Shown in pieces: positions 8,342 through 16,415 of a stretch of 48,456 bases of DNA. A model generated the notes under the pieces. It did not search any database and was not told the DNA's origin. It saw only the letters and a program-made list of their open reading frames with translations. Made by a program: the position numbers and the translations under genes. The DNA is from a virus, in the IMG/VR virus record IMGVR_UViG_3300037502_003775, positions 1 to 48,456 of that record, one strand, 5' to 3'. The stretch's first letter is position 1, and the number at the start of each line of letters is the position of its first letter.

Positions 8342-9594
8342 TAAGGTTCCTCCGTTTCTTTGATATTTGCGAACGCGCCTGCGTCCTGTAATTTAGTCAT
8401 GGCGCCGTTGATGAGGTAGAGGTCGCCACCTAATGACTCTGGAATTCTATCCAGATTTTCAAGCTCTCTGATATCATTGGCACTCATCCAACCGTTTTGA
8501 CGTGCCGTTGCATAACCACTCATTCGACTTACATAATCACCACGAAGAAGTCCATCCACATTAAACTTGATAAAGACATTAGATTTCTCACTTTCCATGA
8601 GAAGCGCTCTGCACATGGACTGTTCCCAGCGGACCACCCAAGGGTCGAGGGTGTATTTTACAAACTCCAGTGATTGCTGTTCGATGTTGCTAAAGGATGA
8701 CTTCTCTAAATCAGCAAGCATATGTGGTGGGACTCTAAAAATACGAGCGATCTCATTGATCTGAAACTTTCTGGTTTCAAGGAACTGTGCCTGCTCAGGA
8801 GAAATGCCGATAGGCTGGTACTTCATGCCTTCTTCAAGGACAGCTACCCGGTGGGCATTACCGCTTCCTTGATAAGCTGAGTTCCAGGATTCTTTAATCT
8901 TCTGAGGGTCCTTGATGGTACCGGGATGTTCTAGGACGCCACCCGGTGAGGCACCATTCGCAAAAAACTTAGCTCCGTATTCTTCAGTAGCTATGGCAAG
9001 TCCCACAGCATTTTTCGCCATGGCAATGGGTGAATAGCCTACCAGCCCATCAAAGCCAAGTCCTGGGATATGAAGAACATCCGATGGTGAAAGATACACT
9101 TGATTCTCTCTACCAAGAGAAGGAACATCCTCATTTCCACGCTGGTACAAATAGAAAAGCCGACCACTTGAATCGCGATCGACCGTCATTTTGTTTGGCA
9201 TTAATGGATACAGGGAGATCACTTCACCTCGTGCATTTCTAATAATCTGAGCATAGGCATTTCCCCATAATAAAAGATGACTCATCAGTGTCTCTCTAAA
9301 CGCAAATGAAGTCATCTCGGGATTTGGTTCATCATGAAGCAGTTTATATAGCGGGTGTTTTAAGTTTTTCTCCTTGCTACCTGAATCATTGTATTTGTAG
9401 ACATGAAGTGGTAGACCCGCCAGCGTCTCAGATAAGATTCTCACGCAGCTGTACACTGCGGTCATCTGCATGGCGGTTTGCTCATTGACCGGTTTTCCAG
9501 CACTAGTACTTCCAAAAAAGAAACTGTAGCGGCTGCCACCAAGAGCGTCTTTAGGCTTGTCTCTAGCCTTGAATATTCCTTGCAGTATTCCCAT
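8341..9594 (-). CDS. Phage portal protein, HK97 family
   Basis: 417 residues from the ATG of MGILQGIFKARDKP, 9 bases after GGAGG. An ATG 6 bases earlier is too close to that site. Family features are the N-terminal QMTAVYSCVRILSETLAGLP (about 40-60), LLLWGNAYAQIIRN, DVLHIPGLGFDGLVGYSPI and the C-terminal FKINEIARIFRVPPHMLADL-type block (here FQINEIARIFRVPPHM). It forms the dodecameric portal through which TerL pumps DNA. It lies 18 bases after terL and overlaps the protease by one base. Confidence 0.95.
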   Translation of the reverse strand: MGILQGIFKARDKPKDALGGSRYSFFFGSTSAGKPVNEQTAMQMTAVYSCVRILSETLAGLPLHVYKYNDSGSKEKNLKHPLYKLLHDEPNPEMTSFAFRETLMSHLLLWGNAYAQIIRNARGEVISLYPLMPNKMTVDRDSSGRLFYLYQRGNEDVPSLGRENQVYLSPSDVLHIPGLGFDGLVGYSPIAMAKNAVGLAIATEEYGAKFFANGASPGGVLEHPGTIKDPQKIKESWNSAYQGSGNAHRVAVLEEGMKYQPIGISPEQAQFLETRKFQINEIARIFRVPPHMLADLEKSSFSNIEQQSLEFVKYTLDPWVVRWEQSMCRALLMESEKSNVFIKFNVDGLLRGDYVSRMSGYATARQNGWMSANDIRELENLDRIPESLGGDLYLINGAMTKLQDAGAFANIKETEEP

Positions 9595-9612
9595 GGACAT
9601 CAACCTCCTTTC

Positions 9613-11148
9613 CTAAAATACGAGTAGTCCTCGATCATCATAGACAGAATTACCAGTCTGTCCACCACAGCGGATCGCTCGGTCAAGAGCCATGATTGTG
9701 GCAACAGCACCGTCAATCTTCTCGGTGGATTTTTCTTTGTCTGCTTTGATATTACCAGCAGGATCGGTTCTAATAAAAATGTTATCCATCATCCAGCGGA
9801 GAACAGGGTGACCACCGTGGGCTATCTTCTCTTCCAATGTCAGCTTCATTAATTCTTTTGTTGGCGGTGACATGTCTTTAAATCCCTGACCAAAAGGGAC
9901 AACTGTGAACCCTAAGTTTTCTAGGTTCTGAGTCATCTGAACTGCGCCCCAGCGGTCAAAGGCAATCTCGCGGATGTTATATTTCATTCCAAGTTCCTCA
10001 ATGAATGTCTCAATGAATCCATAGTGAACCACATTGCCTTCGGTGGTTAGAAGGAATCCTTGTTTTTCCCACACATCATAATTCACATGATCCCGTCTAA
10101 CCCTAAGGTCAATGCTGTCTTCTGGTATCCAGAAGTATGGAAGAACCACATACTTATCATCTTCATCCAGTGGTGGGAAGACAAGTACGAAGGCTGTAAT
10201 ATCAGTGGAAGAGGAGAGGTCCAGCCCGCCATAGCAAACGCGACCTTTAAGTGCTTCTGGATTAACAGGGAATGCACAGGCATCCCATTTATCCATAGGC
10301 ATCCAGCGAATAGCCTGCTTAACCCATTGATTGAGTCGAAGCTGCCTGAAGCTATTTTCTTCAGCGGGGTTTTGTCTTGCAGACTCATAGGCCATTTTTA
10401 CTTTATCCATGCTGACAGTGATGCCGAGGGATGGATTTGCTTTCTTCCAGACCTTTGGATCGGACCAGTCATCTTCAAGATCTGCACCATAAATGACAGG
10501 ATAGAAGGTAGGGTCATTTTTTCTTCCAGCCATGATATCCAGGGCTTTTTGATGAACCTCCCAACAAATGCTATTTTGATTATCTCCAGCAGTGGTGATA
10601 AGAAAATACAAAGGCTGCATCCTGGCATCACCACTACCTTTGGTCATAACATCATATAGCTTTCGGTTTGGTTGAGTATGGAGCTCATCAAATACAACCC
10701 CATGGGTGTTGAAGCCGTGCTTGTTTCCAACATCGGCAGAAAGCACTTGATAGATGCTTCCGGTGGGTTGGTAGATCAGTCTTTTCTGTGAGTCCAGAAT
10801 CTTAACTCTCTTGGATAAGGCAGGGCACATACGAACCATGTCCGCTGCCACATTAAAAACGATAGAGGCTTGGTTACGATCTGCAGCGCATCCATAAACC
10901 TCAGCACGTTCTTCGTTATCTCCGCAGGTTAAGAGCAGGGCAACAGCCGCCGCAAGCTCACTTTTTCCCATCTTCTTTGGTATCTCTACATAAGCAGTAT
11001 TAAATTGACGATAGCCATTTGGTTTTATGGTTCCAAATAAATCCCGGATGATTTGTTCTTGCCAATCTATCAGTTCAAAAGGCTTTCCCGCCCAGGTTCC
11101 TTTGGTGTGGGAGAGGCATTCAATAAAACCAACTGCATAGTCCGCCAT
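9613..11148 (-). CDS. terL: Terminase large subunit (TerL); true start uncertain
   Basis: 511 residues from the first available ATG. Motifs are Walker A IPKKMGKSE (about 56-64), Walker B GVVFDELH (about 150) and an RNase H-like nuclease with YGGLDLSSSTDITAF (about 307) and AFDRWGA (about 397). It is the ATP-driven packaging motor and DNA-cleaving nuclease. The reading frame stays coding-like upstream of this ATG for 22 to 26 more codons (YKPTSYTAKDSHYSKE). That stretch is preceded by AAAGGAGG at the right distance, but no ATG, GTG or TTG exists there; the codon at normal spacing is ATC (11214-11212). Either a non-standard start is used or the start codon has been lost. Confidence 0.93.
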   Translation of the reverse strand: MADYAVGFIECLSHTKGTWAGKPFELIDWQEQIIRDLFGTIKPNGYRQFNTAYVEIPKKMGKSELAAAVALLLTCGDNEERAEVYGCAADRNQASIVFNVAADMVRMCPALSKRVKILDSQKRLIYQPTGSIYQVLSADVGNKHGFNTHGVVFDELHTQPNRKLYDVMTKGSGDARMQPLYFLITTAGDNQNSICWEVHQKALDIMAGRKNDPTFYPVIYGADLEDDWSDPKVWKKANPSLGITVSMDKVKMAYESARQNPAEENSFRQLRLNQWVKQAIRWMPMDKWDACAFPVNPEALKGRVCYGGLDLSSSTDITAFVLVFPPLDEDDKYVVLPYFWIPEDSIDLRVRRDHVNYDVWEKQGFLLTTEGNVVHYGFIETFIEELGMKYNIREIAFDRWGAVQMTQNLENLGFTVVPFGQGFKDMSPPTKELMKLTLEEKIAHGGHPVLRWMMDNIFIRTDPAGNIKADKEKSTEKIDGAVATIMALDRAIRCGGQTGNSVYDDRGLLVF

Positions 11149-11240
11149 CTCCTTGCTGTAATGGGAATCTTTCGCCGTGTAAGAGGTTGGTTTATACTTC
11201 TTTAGTTTTCGGATATGCGGACACCTCCTTTAAAAAGACA

Positions 11241-11262
11241 TAAAAAATAGACCCTAAGGTCT
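11241..11262 (-). terminator. Weak terminator hairpin between cargo genes and terL
   Basis: On the minus strand AGACC (11262-11258), a TTAG loop, GGTCT (11253-11249) and then ATTTTTTA. It follows the last cargo gene (11318) and precedes the terL ribosome site. It would end a transcript started at the cargo promoters while allowing partial read-through of late transcription. The stem is only 5 bp. Confidence 0.45.
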
Positions 11263-11317
11263 TCTGTAACGAGGAAAAGAGCTTTTCAGCCCTGTTCCGT
11301 TATGCGTTTTATCTTGG

Positions 11318-11542
11318 TTAATTGTATTTCTTAATCAAAGCTTCAAGTGCAGCTTGCGCATTGGCGTCGATGGGTTCAATGTCCCAGCCTCTATCAAAGT
11401 TTGCAATGATCTGGCCATCTCGCTTTAGCATCAGTTTTGAAATCCTACCTTCATCAATGCCGTAAGGGGAGCCTAAGTCAAAGCTTTTGATCCAGTAATA
11501 AATGGTTTTATTTTCGACTTCGATTTTACCTTTTCTCCACAT
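11318..11542 (-). CDS. Small phage protein of unknown function
   Basis: 74 residues starting MWRKGKIEVENKTIYYWIKS, with AAGGAGGG 6 bases upstream of the ATG. The sequence alternates short beta strands and ends in a helix (AQAALEALIKKY). It contains GSPYGIDEGRISKLMLKR and FDRGWDIEP. Small DUF proteins of this type are common in clostridial phage cargo regions. It is the last of five cargo genes between the methylase and terL. It follows the 118-residue gene by 15 bases and so shares its transcript. No function is proposed. Confidence 0.72.
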   Translation of the reverse strand: MWRKGKIEVENKTIYYWIKSFDLGSPYGIDEGRISKLMLKRDGQIIANFDRGWDIEPIDANAQAALEALIKKYN

Positions 11543-11556
11543 GGTCTAGGCCCTCC

Positions 11557-11913
11557 TTAAATCCTAACCAAGATGGCTGGTAGAATTTGCTTTTCGCCGG
11601 TCTGCCAGTCGGTGTAGCTTGTCTTAACCTTGGTAAGTCCGTCCATCTTGCAACCGTGCTTTTCAAATTCGGCAAGGGTTGCGATCAGTCCTGAGAAGGT
11701 GCTGGAAATGGTGATGTGGTCGATTCCGTAGGCTCTGCAGGCTTTAACAATGGGTTCAATGTCGTAATCCCAAATGACCTCAGAAAAGTCGATGGTGTCG
11801 TTTCCTGCTTCCTTGCTTCTTTCGTAGGCCCAGTACATGGTGCTGTTGATTCCAGACTCCTTAAAGTTTGCGCTGGTTGCTTTGGCTTCTTCAAACGATT
11901 TGATTTCTTTCAT
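11557..11913 (-). CDS. Phage cargo protein of unknown function
   Basis: 118 residues from the ATG of MKEIKSFEEAKATSANFKES, which has GGAGG 8 bases upstream; an in-frame start 15 bases earlier overlaps that ribosome site. The sequence suggests an alpha/beta fold: VIWDYDIEPIVKACRAYGID, then HITISSTFSGLIATLAEFEK, ending QKQILPAILVRI-like (EKQILPAILVRI). It is the first gene after the promoter-like site at 11956-11984 and heads a two-gene unit. A role in host modification is possible from this setting, but no enzyme motif is visible. Confidence 0.75.
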   Translation of the reverse strand: MKEIKSFEEAKATSANFKESGINSTMYWAYERSKEAGNDTIDFSEVIWDYDIEPIVKACRAYGIDHITISSTFSGLIATLAEFEKHGCKMDGLTKVKTSYTDWQTGEKQILPAILVRI

Positions 11914-11955
11914 GTTCTCATCCTCCATTTAGTGTGGTTTTGTTTTGGTATTACA

Positions 11956-11984
11956 TATATCACTCTAAACGAGAATAATAGCAA
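11956..11984 (-). promoter_or_regulatory. Promoter-like site for the last two cargo genes
   Basis: On the minus strand, -35 TTGCTA (11984-11979), 17 bases, -10 GATATA (11961-11956). It lies in the 100-base gap before the gene at 11557-11913. The same hexamers, spacing and much of the flank (TTAGAGTGATATATGTA) recur at 13273-13301. The two copies support each other. Confidence 0.6.
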
Positions 11985-12016
11985 GTCATTTCTGTAGTAA
12001 AGAGCAGGTCTTCAGT

Positions 12017-12328
12017 TTAATCTTCAATCGCTGTGTAACGTGGGAATTCGTAGCCTTCAGGATTTGTGAGTATCTTTTCACCGGTATCTTTGTTGACTAC
12101 CCTAATGCATCGAAGCTCGCCTTTTTCATTGGTGCCACCATCTGACTTCTTGATCCAGGGCTGATCCTCAAGAAAATCACTGGTGAACTTCTTGAATTCT
12201 GCATCAGTAAGTTCAACTTCTCGAATCACAGTGTAATCAGAACCGATGACGCCATCTTCTTTTGCCTCTTCGGTTGCTTCTTTTAGTTCCTTAAGGTTGT
12301 AGAACTTTCGACCAAATAGCGCCTTCAT
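12017..12328 (-). CDS. Phage cargo protein of unknown function
   Basis: 103 residues starting MKALFGRKFYNLKELKEATE. GGAGG lies 6 bases upstream of the ATG. It is acidic with mixed alpha/beta character (EVELTDAEFKKFTSDFLEDQ, ELRCIRVVNKDTGEKILTNP). It follows the DUF4314-type gene with a 2-base gap and so is cotranscribed with it. Homologues are common as hypothetical proteins in clostridial prophages and mobile elements. No motif points to a function. Confidence 0.72.
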   Translation of the reverse strand: MKALFGRKFYNLKELKEATEEAKEDGVIGSDYTVIREVELTDAEFKKFTSDFLEDQPWIKKSDGGTNEKGELRCIRVVNKDTGEKILTNPEGYEFPRYTAIED

Positions 12329-12330
12329 TG

Positions 12331-12573
12331 CTATGCCTCCTCCCTGGACTTTTCATCAATTACTTTGCATGAATCAATGCCGTAAACCACATTCAAGCTG
12401 CTGCCGTTATCCCACTGAACCATGATGGAGCCTGTGTCATCCACGCCCCACACGGTGCCTTTTGTGCCCTTTGGTGGTGCTTGCACATCATCCATCCAAA
12501 GGAGCTGGACCCTGGCACCAGCGGGGTACTGTTTGCGTAGGTGGGCTAGTCTTTCTTTACTGATCGGTTTCAT
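12331..12573 (-). CDS. DUF4314-type small protein
   Basis: 80 residues from the ATG of MKPISKERLAHLRKQYPAGA, which has GGAGGTG 6 bases upstream; longer in-frame extension to 12699 lacks a ribosome site and overlaps the preceding gene heavily. The pattern PAGARVQLLWMDDVQAPPKG, then GTVWGVDDTGSIMVQWDNGS, is the SH3-like fold of DUF4314, found widely in phage and conjugative elements. Its function is not known. It overlaps the end of the 227-residue gene by 17 bases. Confidence 0.78.
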   Translation of the reverse strand: MKPISKERLAHLRKQYPAGARVQLLWMDDVQAPPKGTKGTVWGVDDTGSIMVQWDNGSSLNVVYGIDSCKVIDEKSREEA

Positions 12574-13240
12574 TGTGAGCACCTCCTTTGAAGGCACTGC
12601 TGCCGGATAGGTTTTGAAGGAGAATCTTTCTATGGGTTTTGAATTCTTCACCAATAAATCCGAGGCGGAGAAGGAAACACCTAAATGCGTATTTCTCATT
12701 GTCGACTTCTTTCTCTTTTACGGTGATTCTCTTTTGGGTTTTCGCCATCTCACAAAGCTTCGTGATGAACTGGGAGTAGGCTTTTATCTCATATGGATTT
12801 GGCAGCTTTGAAAACCAAGGGAAGCTTATGCGTTCCTCATCGGCTTCAATGGGAAGTGCATCCACATTGAGAGCTTTTTTAATGAGGCTGCCTTTTGCCT
12901 CTAACAGTTTAGCTAGCTTCTCCAGGTCTTCATCGGAGAGGGAGTCTTTTGGAATCTGGATGATGAGTCCAGTTTCTTCAGGTTCCGTTTCAGCAGGAGC
13001 TGGTTCATCTACCTCAGCTTCAAACCCTGCCTCTTGTAGTTTTTTCATCAGCGCATTGGTATCCTCCTGATCCACTTCGCTGTCAAAGGTTAGCTCACCG
13101 TCTTTTCCAATGTGGTAAGGTCCGACCTGGTAGGCGCAGGATGGTACTCCCAGGTATTTTGAAGGAACCTCTGTGATTTCGCTGATGAGCTTCACCAGCT
13201 TTTTTCGTTCGTTACCAGTTACGTTGTAATTGATTTTCAT
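12557..13240 (-). CDS. Phage cargo protein, virulence-type hypothetical
   Basis: 227 residues starting MKINYNVTGNERKKLVKLIS; GGAGG lies 8 bases before the ATG. Residues 1-75 resemble a small alpha/beta domain (ISEITEVPSKYLGVPSCAYQ, then LTFDSEVDQEDTNALMKKLQ). An acidic linker (PAPAETEPEETG) leads to a second domain with IISFPWF-like core (ERISFPWFSKLP) and a terminal block FRCFLLRLGFIGEEFK. Proteins with this start are widespread in clostridial prophages without known role. It is the first gene behind the promoter-like site at 13273-13301, so it may be expressed in the lysogen. Confidence 0.75.
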   Translation of the reverse strand: MKINYNVTGNERKKLVKLISEITEVPSKYLGVPSCAYQVGPYHIGKDGELTFDSEVDQEDTNALMKKLQEAGFEAEVDEPAPAETEPEETGLIIQIPKDSLSDEDLEKLAKLLEAKGSLIKKALNVDALPIEADEERISFPWFSKLPNPYEIKAYSQFITKLCEMAKTQKRITVKEKEVDNEKYAFRCFLLRLGFIGEEFKTHRKILLQNLSGSSAFKGGAHNETDQ

Positions 13241-13272
13241 GGTATTGACCTCCTTGTTTTTTGCTTACTACA

Positions 13273-13301
13273 TATATCACTCTAATTGATGTAAATAGCA
13301 A
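13273..13301 (-). promoter_or_regulatory. Promoter-like site for the first cargo unit
   Basis: On the minus strand, -35 TTGCTA (13301-13296), 17 bases, -10 GATATA (13278-13273), 32 bases before the ATG of the 227-residue gene. It is nearly identical in core to the site at 11956-11984, including the TTAGAGTGATATATGTA context. It would make the cargo genes independent of late transcription. Confidence 0.6.
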
Positions 13302-13322
13302 GTCTATCTTTCGATAGTTGTG

Positions 13323-14558
13323 TTATTTATTTTCAGGGAGGTCACTGTAGCGGTATTCTTTGCCATCACGCAGGAGATAGACATCATCTGAAGTCTGTGC
13401 TCCGGAAATGTAGCGTTCAACTATAACATCACAAAACTTCTCATCAAGTTCAATGGTGTGGCAGATCCTGTTGGTCTGATCGCAGGCAATAAGCGTACTA
13501 CCAGAACCGCCAAATGGATCGAGGACGATGCAGTTGCTAAGACTTGAATTGAGAATCGGATGGGCTACAAGAGCCACAGGTTTCATGGTTGGATGGGAAC
13601 CATTCTTCTTAGGTTTTTCAAATTCCCAGATGGTGGTTTGCTTTCGATCAGCGTACCAGTTGTGTTTGCCTTTCTTCTTCCAGCCAAAGAGCACCGGTTC
13701 ATGCTGCCACTGGTAAGGAGATCTACCAAGGACCAGGGATTGCTTTTTCCAGATACAGGTGCCGGAGAGGTAGAAGCCAGCTTCAGAAAATGCCTTTCTA
13801 AAGTTGAGTCCTTCCGTATCTGCGTGGAAAACATAGATAGAAGAGTCCTGTGTCATCACAGCTTCCGTATTGGTAAAGGCTGCAAGGAGAAATTCATAAA
13901 AAGCAGAATCACCCATGTTGTCGTTTTTAATTTTTCCGGCAGAGCCTTCATAGTTTACATTGTAAGGGGGATCTGTCACCACAAGGTTTGCCAGCTTTCC
14001 ATCCATGAGAAGATGGAAGGTCTCTGCCTTGGTGGAATCACCGCAGACCAGTCTATGGGGACCAAGCTTCCAGACGTCACCAAGTTTTGTCATGGCGGGT
14101 TTTTCCAGCTCTGCATCTACATCAAACTCATCATCGTGGATGCCTTCTTTCAGGGAATCCTTAAACAGGTCATCCAGTTCAGAAGGATCAAAACCAGTAA
14201 GGGAAACATCAAAGTCAGCACCTTGCAGGTCAGCAATAAGAAGAGCTAGCTTATCCTTATCCCAGTCGCCAGAAACTTTGTTCATTGCAACGTTTAATGC
14301 TTTTTCCTGTTCAGTGTTCAGATCTACCACAACGCATTCGGCTTCCTTTTGTCCTAGATGCTTAAGCACACTAAGCCTCTGATGACCTGAAATCACAGTG
14401 TTATCATTATTCGCATTAACGACGATTAGTTCCACATAGCCAAAATTCTCAATGGAGGCTTTTAGCTTTTCAAACTCTGGATCTCCAGGCTTTAGTTCTT
14501 TTCTAGGATTGTATGCTGCCGGATTCAAATCTGACAGCTTTATTCTTTGTATATTCAT
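13323..14558 (-). CDS. DNA methyltransferase with N-terminal ParB-like domain
   Basis: 411 residues; GAGGGTGAT just upstream of the ATG. Residues 1-95 are a ParB/Srx-type domain (IKLSDLNPAAYNPRKELKPG and the hallmark VISGHQRL at about 55-62). Residues about 170-390 are a beta-class amino methyltransferase: catalytic VTDPPYNVNYEG (about 192) comes before the AdoMet-binding DPFGGSGSTLIACD (about 349). It would methylate adenine or cytosine N4 in the phage or host DNA. It overlaps the metK stop by 4 bases, so the AdoMet-making enzyme and its consumer are translationally coupled. Such ParB-methylase fusions are common phage cargo. The target site cannot be read from the sequence. Confidence 0.92.
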   Translation of the reverse strand: MNIQRIKLSDLNPAAYNPRKELKPGDPEFEKLKASIENFGYVELIVVNANNDNTVISGHQRLSVLKHLGQKEAECVVVDLNTEQEKALNVAMNKVSGDWDKDKLALLIADLQGADFDVSLTGFDPSELDDLFKDSLKEGIHDDEFDVDAELEKPAMTKLGDVWKLGPHRLVCGDSTKAETFHLLMDGKLANLVVTDPPYNVNYEGSAGKIKNDNMGDSAFYEFLLAAFTNTEAVMTQDSSIYVFHADTEGLNFRKAFSEAGFYLSGTCIWKKQSLVLGRSPYQWQHEPVLFGWKKKGKHNWYADRKQTTIWEFEKPKKNGSHPTMKPVALVAHPILNSSLSNCIVLDPFGGSGSTLIACDQTNRICHTIELDEKFCDVIVERYISGAQTSDDVYLLRDGKEYRYSDLPENK

Positions 14559-15736
14559 ATTGAATCACCCTCTTGGAGAAACTTCTCCGCCGCCTTTCTT
14601 AAGTTTAAATTGAAATCCACGTTCTCCCATGGGAAGAGCGAGGAATTGAAGTGGCCGTAGGTTGCTGTATCGGAGTAGATTGCATTTCTTAGGCGCAGCT
14701 TTTCAATGATAGCAGCTGGTTTCAAGTTAAAAATCTCTTTTACCAGTTCACTTAAATCTTCGTCACTGATTTTCCCTGTGCCAAAGGCTGTCACGTTTAC
14801 TGAAACTGGGTTAGCTTTTCCGATAGCATAAGAAATAGCGACCTCGCATTTATCAGCAAGCCCGCTCCAAACAATATTCTTAGCAATGTACCTGGCCATA
14901 TAGGCACCGCTTCTATCAACCTTAGTTGGATCCTTTCCGCAGAGGGCTCCACCACCATGAGAAGCCAGACCACCATAAGTGTCCACCATGATCTTTCTGC
15001 CAGTCATCCCTGTATCAGCAGCAGGACCACCCTCAACAAATCTGCCTGAAGGATTGATGAGAATTTCCGTATCATCATCCAGGGGGAAATCCTCAAAGCA
15101 CTGCCAGAGCACGTTGTTTAAGATATCTGATTCTAGCTGCTTTTGGGTTTTATCTTCGTGGTGCTGAACAGAAACTACCACAGTTTTAATACGGATAGGT
15201 TTATCCCCATCGTACTCAACAGTGACTTGAGCTTTGCCATCGGGCATGATACCTTTGATGATTTTTCCATTGCGACATTCATCAATACGCTTGACGATTC
15301 TATGAGAGAGAAGTAGTGGTAGCGGAAGCAGTTCACGGGTTTCATTAGTTGCATAGCCATAAACAGTGCCTTGATCACCAGCACCGATGGAACCATAAGG
15401 GTCAACAATTCCATTTCTTGCTTCAAGTGCTGTATCTACACCTGCAGCAATATCAACACTCTGATGATGTACAAACACAAATACTGTAAATTTCCAAGGA
15501 CTGTATCCCACCTCACGAAGTACATTTTTTACTATAAGGCGGATGTTAATTTTTTCGCTGCAGGTGATCTCGCCCGCCACGATGATTTTACCTTTAGTAG
15601 ACATGACCTCACAGGCCACGCGTGAAGCTTTGTCTTTTCGAAGGCAAGCATCCAAAATGCTATCAGCGATTAGATCAGAAAGCTTATCTGGATGTCCTTT
15701 GCAGACACTTTCTGCGGTTCTGTAGTTTTTACTCAT
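14555..15736 (-). CDS. metK: S-adenosylmethionine synthetase carried by the prophage
   Basis: 393 residues from the ATG of MSKNYRTAESVCKGHPDKLS with GGGAG 8 bases upstream; normal length for MetK. Family motifs are GHPDKLSDLIADSILD, GAGDQGTVYGYATNE, GRFVEGGPAADTGMTGRKIM and GGGALCGKDPTKVDRSGAY. It makes AdoMet from methionine and ATP. Differences from the usual cellular form (AADTGMTGRK, and Cys in GALCGKD) suggest the divergent phage branch. It lies 24 bases after terS and is coupled to the ParB-methylase. A cellular metK would not sit in a packaging operon, so this is cargo that feeds the methylase or raises the AdoMet pool. Confidence 0.95.
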   Translation of the reverse strand: MSKNYRTAESVCKGHPDKLSDLIADSILDACLRKDKASRVACEVMSTKGKIIVAGEITCSEKINIRLIVKNVLREVGYSPWKFTVFVFVHHQSVDIAAGVDTALEARNGIVDPYGSIGAGDQGTVYGYATNETRELLPLPLLLSHRIVKRIDECRNGKIIKGIMPDGKAQVTVEYDGDKPIRIKTVVVSVQHHEDKTQKQLESDILNNVLWQCFEDFPLDDDTEILINPSGRFVEGGPAADTGMTGRKIMVDTYGGLASHGGGALCGKDPTKVDRSGAYMARYIAKNIVWSGLADKCEVAISYAIGKANPVSVNVTAFGTGKISDEDLSELVKEIFNLKPAAIIEKLRLRNAIYSDTATYGHFNSSLFPWENVDFNLNLRKAAEKFLQEGDSI

Positions 15737-15760
15737 ATCATTATCTCCCATCTGTTTTTT

Positions 15761-16312
15761 TTATTTGCCCCTACGAGCAGAAAGAAGTCTTTCCATTACA
15801 TCATCCTGAGGATTTGCTCCTTTGTAATCGCCAGTACAGTTTTCCTTTACGATCTGGAATATTTCAAACCACAGACGATTGGTTTGGTTCATGTAGTTCT
15901 GGCCCATGGATACATAAGGACTTTGGATGGCATTTCCAGTGGTGGGGTGTTTAGCAAGAAAACCATATTCAGTAATGGCTTCTTCACACTGAATCCACCT
16001 GGCAACACTCATAGCGTACCGTTCAAGGAGCTGTGGAGAAACCAGAGCAGCGCAGCCACGCTTATCCAGCCACTGCCATGTGGCTTTGTAGATTTCACCT
16101 GCCACCAGAGCCTTGCCATCTTTTTGAATGGCTTCGAGCATCTTATTTGGTTCAGGCATTTCTTGTCCCTCAAGGTCTGCAGTGTCGGAAAACTCCATCA
16201 CTGTCAGTTTCCTGCCACCAAGGTTCCCTTCGGCTATTTTGTCAGCCAGAGGTTTCTTTTTTGCCCCTGCACCAACACGAGCGCCACCTCTGTTCGTACC
16301 GTCTTTTGCCAA
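15761..16312 (-). CDS. terS: Terminase small subunit, P27 family
   Basis: 183 residues; AAAGGAGGTG precedes the ATG. The N-terminus is the typical basic, glycine-rich start (NRGGARVGAGAKKKPLADKI) followed by PEPNKMLEAIQKDG and WLDKRGCAALVSPQLLERYA. It ends YVSMGQNYMNQTNRLWFEIF. This is the P27/phage-terminase-small-subunit pattern. It binds the packaging initiation site and loads TerL. In most relatives terS is directly followed by terL; here seven other genes separate them. Confidence 0.9.
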   Translation of the reverse strand: MAKDGTNRGGARVGAGAKKKPLADKIAEGNLGGRKLTVMEFSDTADLEGQEMPEPNKMLEAIQKDGKALVAGEIYKATWQWLDKRGCAALVSPQLLERYAMSVARWIQCEEAITEYGFLAKHPTTGNAIQSPYVSMGQNYMNQTNRLWFEIFQIVKENCTGDYKGANPQDDVMERLLSARRGK

Positions 16313-16415
16313 TGATCACACCTCCTTTACAAAGTGGGGGCTATACCCCCGTTTGAATCTGCGTTTTTTAACACGACACCCCAGCCCGCTGTCCGAATTG
16401 AAAAGTTGTAGGGAT

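Noticed and set aside
10060-10659. 199-codon open frame on the plus strand
   Set aside because: It is antisense to terL, lacks a ribosome site and its product shows no domain; the terL frame has clear motifs.
13560-14249. 229-codon plus-strand frame
   Set aside because: Antisense to the ParB-methylase, no ribosome site, low-complexity protein.
15692-16315. 207-codon plus-strand frame
   Set aside because: Antisense to terS; an open frame by chance of codon use.
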